64,000 nucleotides of DNA from assembly GCA_002794775.1 (NCBI GenBank), contig NBAY01000013.1, forward strand, positions 682,001 to 746,000. The letters are read 5' to 3'. Shown piece after piece: positions 36,510 to 45,673 of the stretch. The notes below the pieces were generated by a model that made no database searches, had not been told where the DNA came from, and saw only the letters and a program-made list of their open reading frames with translations. The position numbers were made by a program, and so were the translations under genes. Position 1 is the first letter of the stretch, and each line of letters begins with the position of its first letter. This DNA is from Porodaedalea pini. Lineage: Eukaryota > Basidiomycota > Agaricomycetes > Hymenochaetales > Hymenochaetaceae.

Positions 36510-36954
36510 TGTCAGCGACGGACTACGGATACGCAAGGGGTAACCGGGTCGCGCAGAACTCAGTCAGAGGAAGAGGAGAGAGGAGAGAGCGGTGAGCCAG
36601 GGGAGCTGACACAGCGCAGAGGTAGGGGGCAGCTTCTGGACATAGCCAGGTAGAATTGACCAGGTCGAAACTAAGGGATAAGTACAGGAGGACTACCTAC
36701 TTATATACCCTACAGCGGCTGCGCACGGACCAGGGAATTAGCTACTACATAAAGATAAGTGAAAGAATGTCGTGGAACTTTGTGGAATAATAGCGTCATA
36801 GTATCAGTCAGCAAATAATGACAGTGTGAGAAAGGGGCGTAATGGATATGGATAAGTCGAAATAGGTGTGATTAGTAATGAGTGGATAAGATATGATAAG
36901 ATAAGATAAGGGAAAATGATAAGAGAATAAAATAATTAAAAAGCATCCATGACA
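36510..36954 (-). repeat. 5' LTR of element A (445 bp)
   Basis: The promoter LTR for this minus-strand element. A TATA box in the sense of the element (GTATATAA read on the minus strand) lies at 36,701-36,708. The sequence is the near-identical partner of 29976-30420. Confidence 0.95.
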
Positions 36955-37106
36955 TTTGCGCGATTAAACAAAAAGGAGCGCTGGTGAATGGTAGAGATGG
37001 CTTTGTTTGCCCGGGCTGTGAAATGAAGGTTGGGGGAAAGATCGTAAGAAAGAATTATGCCTAACCAGGTTAAATGCAGCAAAGGGGAAATGACGTGATT
37101 GTTGGG
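36955..37106 (-). pseudogene. LINE ORF2, middle fragment (RT thumb) between the two LTR elements
   Basis: A 152-bp stretch left between element A and element B. On the minus strand it reads PNNHVISPLLHLTWLGIILSYD and on to TIHQRSFLFNRA in the same frame as the pieces on either side. The WLGIIL segment is the usual motif after the RT palm of LINEs. The flanking TAAAG (37107-37111) and TTTGC (36955-36959) are the two target duplications. Confidence 0.9.
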
Positions 37107-37111
37107 TAAAG

Positions 37112-37536
37112 TGTTAGGCGGGAGTCCGGGAGACGACTCGGACTGGGCAGGCCTCGGCTGACTGTCATTTGGGACGTGCTATACTCGAGTGGGGACTCGG
37201 GACACGCTGTACTCAGACTAGGTCGTCGCGGAGGTAAGAGGATTAATACAAGACTAGACTAATACAAGGGGGACGAGTCTCACCTAGGTCGTCGCAGAGG
37301 TAAGAGGAAAAGCAGAACAAGGAGTTCATGCGATTCCTGAGACCTTATATAGCGACGACCGTGAGACTATATTACCTAACATTACATAATGAGTGGGAAT
37401 GGAACAAATGAAGGTTATATGAAGGGAGTGTGGGAAGTGATTGGAAAGATGGTTAAAGATAATGAAAAGGAGTGATTAAAAGAAAAGGAAAAGGAAAAGG
37501 GGAAATAAAGAAAAGGTAAAAGTTCAAGTTCTGACA
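37112..37536 (-). repeat. 3' LTR of element B (425 bp)
   Basis: Matches 42955-43379 except at seven sites, all CG versus TG/CA. It contains an imperfect internal direct repeat of about 20 bp (GGTCGTCGCRGAGGTAAGAG), present at about 37,221 and 37,287. Confidence 0.95.
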
Positions 37537-40500
37537 TTACCCCCTCTTCAAGGTTGGGCGTCCCGACCAACCAAGATCGCGATCGTCTGGCTCGGTGTCG
37601 ACGAAGAGCGGGCGGAGTCGTGAGCGAGGGATGTCGAGTTTGCGAGGAGCACCGGGGTGTTTGAGGTAAAACTCAGCGATCACCTCCTTTGCGTTCTTGC
37701 CAAAGTCCTTCTCTGGTTGCCAGGTCGGTTCGTTGTACCCGACCCACTTGACGAGGTACTGTAGTTTACCTCGGTGCAGCCGTGAGTCAATGACCTCCTC
37801 GACCTCATACTCTTCCTTGTCGTCGATGATTTCCGGTGGAGGCGGTGGCGGCTGTTTCTGGCTTTCGAAGGTCAGTTCGATGGCAGGTTTGAGTAGTGCC
37901 TCGTTGAAGACGGGGTGGACCTTCTTCCATCGCTTTGGGAGTTTGAGCTTGTACGCGCTCGCTCCAATCTTGTCAATGATGTCGAAGGGACCATACCGTT
38001 TGTCGGCAAGTTTCTTCGTGGGCGAGTCTGTACTGATGTTTCGCCCATCGAGGAAAACCTTGTCTCCTGCCTTGTACTCCACTGATGCTCCTGCCGTCCG
38101 GTCATGATAGCGTTTCATGTCCTCAGCCGCCTTAACTAGATTGTCCTTCGCCGTGCGATGAGTCTCCTTGATGTGCTTCGCAAATTCTTCCGCCGACATG
38201 TTGGCAGAGGAAGTTCGTACGGTGTCGAAGCTCATAGGGTGATGTCCGGTGTTTGCATAGAAGGGTGACATCTTTGTCGCCAAATGTTCGCGGTTGTTGT
38301 AGGCGAACTCTGCGAGGGGGAGCCAGTCCTTCCAATCTGATTGCCGATAATCAATGAAGAGCCGGAGGTACTGTTCGAGCTCTTGGTTGACGCGTTCCAT
38401 TTGACCGTCCGTTTGCGGGTGGTACGCCGTTGACGGGTTGCCTTTGATGTGTAGGAGTTTGTACAGCTCCTTCATCATCGACGCATCGAACTGTGTGCCT
38501 CGGTCGTGGATGATCTTCTTCGGTAAGCCATGGAGGCAGAAGACGTGGTCGCAGTACAACTGAGCCATGCCTTCTGCTGACAGTTTCGTCATCGTCGGGA
38601 TTGCATGCATCTGTTTCGAGAATCTGTCCACGAAGACGCAGATCGCATTGTGTCCCTTGGAGTCCGGGAGCTCTCCGATTAGGTTGACCGTGACGATCTC
38701 CCAGGGACCTTCAGGGATCGCGTTTGGATGAAGCGGTCTCGACCTCGACGTTCTTAAGGCTTTCGTCTGTTGGCAACGGTCGCACCCTCGGACGTATGTT
38801 CGGACATCGGAGAACATCGACGCCCACCAGAAGTCTCGATGTACCAGTTCAACCGTCTTCGATGATCCAGGATGTCCTGCCAGGGTCGAGTCATGGCACT
38901 CCTGCAATACTGCTTCCTTCATCGTTGACGGCACGTACACCTTGCCTTTCATCTGCCACAACCCGTCGACTTTCGCCACGTTCATCGGCCTCTCTGACTC
39001 ATCCTGCCCTCTCTGTGCTTCACCCACTCGTTCCAACACTTCATCACGTGACGTCCTCACCACTCCACGGTTCAGCCACTTCTCCTTGATGAATACAACA
39101 TCATCGTTGTCACCCTTGCCCTGATCATAACCCATTTTGCGTGACAGCAGGTCGGCCTTGCCCATCGTCTTCCCCGGTTTGTGTTCGAGGTGGAAGTCGA
39201 ATTCTTCGAGTTCGGTTCGCCAGCGAGCTTGTCGGTAGCTCAGCTTCTGTGCCGACTTGAAGTAGGTCAGGTTGGCATGGTCGGACCAGATCTCGATCTT
39301 GTGTCGGGCGCCAAGGAGGTATTGTCGCCACTCCTTGAGCGCCGAAATGATGGCAAGCATCTCTTTGTCATAGATTTCATAGTTTCGTTCCGCCGGTAGG
39401 AGCGCTTTTGATCTGTAGGCGATTACCCTCCACTTCCCTTCTTGCTTCTGCAACAGCACACCTCCGAGCGCGTAGTTCGACGAGTCCACCTCTACGCGGA
39501 AAGGGCCCTCATCATTGGCGATCGCAAGGACTGGAGGTGAGCAGAGACGTCGTCTCAGCTCCTCGAACGCTTCCTGCTGTTTGGTCTCCCATGCCCAGTC
39601 CTTCTTGCCTGTTAACGACGTTAACGGTCAGACCACCTTGCTGTAGTCCTTAATAAACCGTCTCAGCCAGTTTCCCATGCCGAGGAACTGTTGTAGCTCC
39701 TTGAGGTTTTGCGGGATAGGCCAGTTCGCAATCGCCTCCGTCTTCGCCAGGTCGGCCCTGATCTCACCGTTGCTGATGATGTGACTGAGGTATTTGACGA
39801 CCTTGGCATTGAACTCACACTTCTCCGGTTTCAGGTATAGGCCATTCTCTCGAAGGATCTGGAGGACGCGCCTCGACGTGTCTATATGTTCCTCAATGGT
39901 TTCCGAGAGGATCAGTATGTCGTCGAGGTATACAATGATCAGGTTAGCGTAAATCAGGTCCTTGAAGATGTGATTGACAAAAGCCTGGAACGTCGCCGGG
40001 GTGTTGCAGAGACCGAAGAACATTACTGTCGGTTCGAAGAGACCCATGTTTGTGTGGAACACTGCCTTCCACTCGTCGCCTTTGTGGATCCAGATGTTGT
40101 AGTACCCCCAGCGAAGGTCAAGCTTAGTGATGTATTTCGCTTTCTTGACCTTGTCGACAAGTTCGTCGATGAGGGGAAGGGGATACTTGTTCTTGACTGT
40201 ACCGTCATTAAGCTTTCGGTAGTCCTGGATCGGGCGTAGGGACTTGTCAGCTTTCTTGATGAAAAAGAAAGGCGAGGCCATCGGGGATATTGACCTGTGT
40301 ATACGACCAGACTTCAAGTTCTCCTTGAGGAAATCCTTCAGCGACTCCTGCTCCGTCGGTGTCAGTGGATAGATCTTGCAGTCGCTAGGTTTGAAGTCGG
40401 GTTTCAAGTCGATGACATGGTCCCATGGGCGGTGTTCCGGCAGTTTCTCGAATCCCTTCTCCGAGAAGATGTCGGCGTAATCGTCGAGGTATGCAGGCCA

Positions 40501-41190
40501 GGACGCCTTGTCCATTTGCATCCCACTCATCCTCCTCATCTGCTCCACCACCTCCTTCACCCTGCCTAGGTCCTCCACTGGCTCCCTTTTGATCGCACAT
40601 TCGCTTGGGCAGCGAGTAAAGTCGAGTGTACCCGTCTTCCAGTCGACCTCCGGGTTGTGCCGTCGAAGCCAGTCGTACCCCAGGAAGATGTTAGATGACG
40701 CCAGTGAGGTTACCGCCAGGACGATCCGTTCCTTATGGTGACCAATTGTAAGTTCAATGTCAATGTACTCCTCGATCAGCCCAGCTTCGTTGTGTGTGCC
40801 GTCGGCATTGAGTACCGCAAGGGGTCAGATGTAACGCTTTGTTTCTAGCCCGTACCGTTCGACGAATCTCACGTCAATGCATGATCCCGTACATCCCGAA
40901 TCTACGAGCGCGTGTGCGTCTACCTCCCTCACTTCACCCTCCACACTGTGCCCGACGTTCAGGAGAAGGTCCAGCTGGCGTCCGCCAGTCCCTCTCATGA
41001 ACAGCTGCTTGTACTCTTCACTTCCTTTCACACCAGTGGAGGCTTCGTACTCGGGAAAACCATCGACGTCATTTGCATCTACATATTGTACAGACGGTTG
41101 GTTATATTTTAACGAGTCTGGATTTGAAGTCCCTTGTTCTTCTCGGTCAGTCACCCCGATGGCTACGCCTGACCACTCGCAAAATCCTGC
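37537..41190 (-). pseudogene. Element B Pol, interrupted by two TGA codons, integrase Asp changed to Asn
   Basis: One frame runs from before 41154 to 37537. Protease: ALVDSGCTGSCID. A TGA at 40825-40827 follows TKRYI, and the same frame continues PLAVLNADGTHN. Reverse transcriptase: RPIQDYRKLNDGT, VMFFGLCNTPATFQ, VYLDDILILS. A second TGA at 39628-39630 falls between DYSKVV and PLTSLTG. RNase H: VEVDSSNYALGGVL. Integrase: HHCC finger (STLAGHPGSSKTVEL, CDRCQQTK), then VTVNLIGEL where element A has VTADLIGEL, so the first catalytic Asp is Asn (codon 38683-38685). The remaining Asp (IHDRGTQF) and Glu (DGQMERVNQE) are present. Chromodomain: LQYLVKWVGYNEPTWQP. The 41190 start is approximate. Confidence 0.91.
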
Positions 41191-42701
41191 GAGTCGACAA
41201 CCTCTTCGTCGTTCTCTCCTTCCTCAACGTATTCTTCCACCGTCGACCTTCGAGTGTCTACGACTTCCTCAAATGCTGATTCCTTCATCGCTCCGAGCTC
41301 ATCGGCGAGGACGCGACATTCACCTGGTGCCATCAGTTCCAGCATATGCTGGATGATCGGTTTTGCCTGCGGGCACTTGTCCTTAAAGTGGCCCAAACCG
41401 CTGCAGATCCAGCACGCGCGTCGGCGTTGCACCTCGTTCATCGAAACGTCCATTGGCTGGCCAGCGCCTCCGAAGGTGATTCCAGTCGCATCGCGTTTGT
41501 TGATGTGCGGGGCCACTACCTGTCGGCGTGCTGGGGGCACTTGTTGGGGCGTCGGGCGGGGCGTGAATGGCAACGTCCTACCTCGTTGGATCGCGCGAAT
41601 CTGTTGTTTGCCCCGGTCGATTTCGACGGCTTTCTTCTTCCATGCCTCGCACGTCGTTGGTACTGGCGTCGACCTCAACACCCTGCGGACCACCTCGATG
41701 TTCATTGCGCGCTTCAGGCGGTCGCAAATGACGCTATCATCCTTCAGCTCCGCTGCCTTGATGATCACGTCGAGATCCTGGAAGAACTCATCGGCAGAGA
41801 GGTCCTTCTGGACCTTGTCTCGGAACTTCTTCAACGCCTTCTCCTTCCTGTTCGGGTCGTCGAAGGAAGCATCCAGTTGTTCCTGAAACTTGGTCCAGTC
41901 ATCCGTGAAGCTCACGACGCCACTCGTTGTGAATTCCTGGACGTAGTTTTGCGCCCACGTCGATGCATTGCCACCCTTGAGGTAGGAGAGGGCAACATAG
42001 ATTTTGCTCGACGACGAGGGGTACTTCGTGGGGTTTGCTGAGACAAAGAGAAGGACTTCACGCTTGAAGTCGAGGTAGTCATTGCCACCAGCGAATTCGC
42101 GTGGCCGGGCGACGTCAATCGAGGGAGCTGGGGCTTGGGCTGCAGGGGCATTTGTTGCGGCGCGGGTAAAGGCAGCCGCTACGATCGCTGCGATTTCCTG
42201 TTGCTGCCTTTGGGTAAAGCCCTCTGACATCACTGGTACGGGCGTGTGCGTTAGGTGTTCCGGGGGTGTCAGCGGTGACGAGTCTCTGTGGGGCATTCGG
42301 TATCCTCCTGGTTCGCTGGGAAGGACGACCAATGATGTCGAAATGGTAGGGGATGCTGGGGCGCGAGGGGTTCGAGGCACCCACCGAGTTCTTTTGCCTG
42401 ATGGGTCAGTTGAGTACCAGGCGTGTCTAATGTCACTCCACCAGAGGTTATGGGTGACGTGGTTTCTATCGTCGGCTACGTACGACTGTCGTTCGGTGTC
42501 GTAGCGCGATGAATGAGGGAGAGCCCGCTGCTGTTCCTCAGTAAGATCTATGTTGACTAGACCGGGGGGGGGGAACTGGGAGGGGCTGGTTGTCCGGATG
42601 AACGTTACGCTGGCGAAGGACAGGTTCGTCGGCGAATTTGATGACCAAACGGAAGGAGGCGGCTGAGAGCACAATCGACAACGACGTCGAGGACTGTACA
42701 C
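41163..42701 (-). CDS. Element B Gag
   Basis: An uninterrupted 512-residue frame. The first 200 residues are Pro/Ser/Thr-rich and may not all be translated; an internal ATG at VPVMSEGF is an alternative start. The capsid region (RPREFAGGNDYLDFKREVLLF, YVALSYLKGGNASTWAQNYV, FQEQLDASFDDPNRKEKAL) aligns in layout with element A Gag. It ends in a zinc knuckle (CWICSGLGHFKDKC) and a Glu-rich tail. The stop is a TAG at 41163-41165, with Pol open in the -1 frame across it, as in element A. Confidence 0.88.
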   Translation of the reverse strand: MYSPRRRCRLCSQPPPSVWSSNSPTNLSFASVTFIRTTSPSQFPPPGLVNIDLTEEQQRALPHSSRYDTERQSYVADDRNHVTHNLWWSDIRHAWYSTDPSGKRTRWVPRTPRAPASPTISTSLVVLPSEPGGYRMPHRDSSPLTPPEHLTHTPVPVMSEGFTQRQQQEIAAIVAAAFTRAATNAPAAQAPAPSIDVARPREFAGGNDYLDFKREVLLFVSANPTKYPSSSSKIYVALSYLKGGNASTWAQNYVQEFTTSGVVSFTDDWTKFQEQLDASFDDPNRKEKALKKFRDKVQKDLSADEFFQDLDVIIKAAELKDDSVICDRLKRAMNIEVVRRVLRSTPVPTTCEAWKKKAVEIDRGKQQIRAIQRGRTLPFTPRPTPQQVPPARRQVVAPHINKRDATGITFGGAGQPMDVSMNEVQRRRACWICSGLGHFKDKCPQAKPIIQHMLELMAPGECRVLADELGAMKESAFEEVVDTRRSTVEEYVEEGENDEEVVDSQDFASGQA

Positions 42702-42954
42702 GGTGTGTTACCCACGTCCAGGTCAGATGGTTCCTCCACCAAAGGGAGAGGCGGAGAGCCAGGGTCGGGAAAGGTCGGGTGTAGGTTTATGTAATACACA
42801 AACATCCGAAAACGTCCGGGCAGGGTTGAGGGTTTGTCGTTTAGGGGTTTTACACGTCAAGTCCGTCGAGGGGAGCGCTCCTCTAGACCGAGTGAAGGCG
42901 AGTCGACAGCGACGACGTACGCTGGGGATGAGCCTGGGTGGGGTTCTGCTTTTA

Positions 42955-43379
42955 TGTTAGGTGGGAGTCCGGGAGACGACTCAGACTGGGCAGGCCTCGG
43001 CTGACTGTCGTTCGGGACGTGCTATACTTGAGTGGGGACTCGGGACACGCTGTACTCAGACTAGGTCGTCGCAGAGGTAAGAGGATTAATACAAGACTAG
43101 ACTAATACAAGGGGGACGAGTCTCACCTAGGTCATCGCAGAGGTAAGAGGAAAAGCAGAACAAGGAGTTCATGCGATTCCTGAGACCTTATATAGCGACG
43201 ACCGTGAGACTATATTACCTAACATTACATAATGAGTGGGAATGGAACAAATGAAGGTTATATGAAGGGAGTGTGGGAAGTGATTGGAAAGATGGTTAAA
43301 GATAATGAAAAGGAGTGATTAAAAGAAAAGGAAAAGGAAAAGGGGAAATAAAGAAAAGGTAAAAGTTCAAGTTCTGACA
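42955..43379 (-). repeat. 5' LTR of element B (425 bp)
   Basis: The promoter LTR of this minus-strand element. A sense-strand TATA box (CTATATAAGG on the minus strand) lies at about 43,187-43,196. The sequence is the partner of 37112-37536. Confidence 0.94.
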
Positions 43380-45668
43380 TAAAGACAAGGATGCGATGGA
43401 AGAAGATGGGGAGCCCTGAAGAAAAGAACAGAAGGTAATGGCAGCAGCGCGAGGATTTGGAAGAATGTGAAGAAGTTCAATCACATCAGGGTCAATAGAA
43501 AGACCGATGCTTTGAAATTGAAGTGATAAAAATTGGAACTGGTTGCGAAGACGGGTTAGGTTGGTCTGAATATTAAGGGATTGTGAATAGAGAAGGTGGT
43601 CATCCATATATGCAAGCAAAGGACGATGGGGGCTGAAACGCGAGTTATAAGCGGTGATGATGTCCGCGGCAGCGAAGACTGAGATAAGAGGGGATAATGG
43701 GGACCCTTGAGGAACACCTCTATTGGGTTTAATAAAAGTGGGGGAGAAGAAATCGTTGAAATGGAACGAAATTGGTCTATCCCTGAGCCAGGCTGAAAGG
43801 ACGCAAATAATGTTTGGATGGACATTGGAAAGGATAAGTTTTTGAAGGAGGCGATTGTGTGAAATATTATCAAAGAATCCTTGAATATCCACGGTGAGAA
43901 TGGAAGTAATAAGATAACGATGTTGTTTGAAAAGAGCGTTGAAGTTGTCACCGGAGTTGACGATGAAGGGTTGGGATAGAATGGAAGAAAGGAGTTCATA
44001 GCAAGCTGTAAGAGAAGAACAATGTTTCCTGCACCCATGCTGGGCATCAGGAAGAAGGTTATTAGTTTCGAAAAAGGGTTGTAAAGAATTGAAAAGGACG
44101 TGTTCGAAAAGTTTACCGATTGTGTCGACCAGGGAAATGGGACGATACGCCCGTGGAACTGAAAAATCAGAACGTTTGGGTTTCGGAATAAAAGTAACGA
44201 GGGATGTTTTAAAAGATAGTGGAAAGTGACCGAGCTGAAGGCATAAGGAAAAAAGTTTGACGAAAAATTGACCACGGTGTTCAACGAGTAACGCGAGATG
44301 TTTGTACGAGATGTGGTTGTTGCCAGGACTCGTTTCCTGGTCGATGCCTCTGATCGCATCATGAATGTCATTCATCGTAAAGGGTGTGAAGTCACGGAGG
44401 GCTGGGAGTGGGATAACCTCTGGTCTAGACGATAAAGGGGGAAAGAACGTCTCCCGAAAAAGAGTCGCTTTGTCGTCTTCCGAAAGGGTGAATGAACCGT
44501 TAGCCATACGCAGTGCCCCAATAGGGGAGCGACGGCAGGCGGTGCCCAGGTATTGACTACGCCAGATAGATCGGGCATCAGATTGCTGAAGACGAGCGCC
44601 GAAAAAGGCGTTTTTGGCGCGAGTAATCTCAGTGTCAAGGCGTTGACGCGATTCGGGATGAGGGTTTCGACAATGCTCGCGATACAATTTTGAACATGCT
44701 TCGGACCACCAAGAGTTGGGGCCGAAATATGACCGTGGTTTTCATTTGTTGAGAAAAAGGGTAGCAAAGTCTGAAAAGGAAGTTTGGAACGAAAAAAGGA
44801 GGTCGTCCAGCACCTCAGGTGTATGAATGTCTGATAATGAAAAAGAGAACTTATTAGAATCACAAAATTCCACGACGAATGCAGGAAGGTCTTGAGATCG
44901 AATAGAATGAAGGGCTGGTTTCATAGAGGAAGGGATTAAATCCAAATGGAATGAAAAAAGGAGTGGACGGTGGTCCGACGAAATGTCCAAAGAATTATTT
45001 GAAACAGAGATGTGGTCCAAAAGATAAGGAGCGAAATCTTCGGATGCGAGGACGAGGTCAATGATTGTTTTGGAATTGTTAGAACAGTTAAAATAAGTGT
45101 ACTGATCGGAAGGGTTACAAACGGTGAGGCCGCTGTCGTTGATCCAGTCAACGAGGGCACTTGACTTCGGAAATTCGCGCGATTGAGCCGGAAACAACCA
45201 CAAATCGCAATGTCTGTTGAAATCTCCAGTAAAAATGTTAGAGGGAAAACGGCATGAAGGAAAAGGGTTTTCAAATTCGTGAAGAGTGGGAGAGTTGTAA
45301 ACGTTCCATAGTAGAAGAGGGGATGCGCCATCCCGAGAAATGGAGATTACGCAAATATTAGGAGACGGGGGGTCGGAATCATATAGCGAGACCCGGTGGA
45401 TAATTCGCAGGTGTACCAAAGTACAACAATGAGGCTTGGACGAAGGAGATGGCCTGAAGATTGTATAAGGATTGGAATTGCGAATTTGAAAAATTCGAGA
45501 ACTGGAAGGGGATGTTTTAGAAGGGACTGTGGATGAAATGGTTGGAATTTCCTGAAAACAAATGATATCAGGTGTATAATCAGTGGATGAAAAGGAACAT
45601 AAAAGATAGTCGAAAGTGGGTTCTGAATTGCGGATATTAAGAGAAAAAACCGAGATTGTATCCGTCAT
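43380..45668 (-). pseudogene. LINE ORF2, 5' part: endonuclease and reverse transcriptase, broken
   Basis: The N-terminal portion of ORF2, starting at the ATG 45668. An APE-like endonuclease comes first (DIICFQEIPT, TGDFNRHCDLW, ISSDHRPLLF with the Glu, Asp/Asn and Asp-His catalytic positions). A TGA at 44742-44744 then interrupts, but the same frame continues through FGPNSWWSEAC into the reverse transcriptase: YRPISLVDTIGKLFEHVLF, LTVDIQGFFDNISH (first catalytic Asp), NRGVPQGSPLSP, and LLAYMDDHLLYS (YMDD box). Element B cuts the frame at 43380, within the RT C-terminal (thumb) region. The fragment continues at 37106 and 29970. Rejoined, ORF2 would be 1,275 codons with a single stop inside. 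Confidence 0.9.
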
Positions 45669-45673
45669 AAGAA

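Larger units (their letters stand above)
29976..36954 (-). mobile_element. Ty3/gypsy chromodomain LTR retrotransposon, element A (6,979 bp)
   Basis: A complete but defective chromovirus on the minus strand. It has two 445-bp LTRs (TGTCA...TGACA ends) with only three mismatches, flanked by the 5-bp target duplication TTTGC (29971-29975 and 36955-36959). Gag and Pol lie between. A purine-rich tract (GAAGGGGAGGG on the minus strand, about 30,424-30,434) precedes the 3' LTR at 29976-30420. I could not match the sequence inside the 5' LTR to a tRNA 3' end. Two in-frame TGA codons (34974-34976 and 32101-32103) interrupt otherwise open frames. High LTR identity indicates recent insertion. Confidence 0.95.
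37112..43379 (-). mobile_element. Ty3/gypsy chromodomain LTR retrotransposon, element B (6,268 bp)
   Basis: A second, distinct chromovirus on the minus strand with 425-bp LTRs (TGTTA...TGACA ends). The target duplication is TAAAG (37107-37111 and 43380-43384). Its paired LTRs differ at seven sites. A purine tract (GAAGAGGGGGTAA on the minus strand) precedes the 3' LTR at 37112-37536. Gag and Pol are both recognisable; Pol carries two in-frame TGA codons and a changed integrase active-site residue. It lies beside, not inside, element A, with 152 bp of LINE between them, so nesting does not tell which came first. More LTR differences suggest that B is the older insertion. Confidence 0.95.

Noticed and set aside
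41346..42504. Plus-strand frames of 140-231 codons over element B Gag
   Set aside because: They are antisense to Gag, whose capsid and zinc-knuckle motifs are clear. The antisense products resemble no family.
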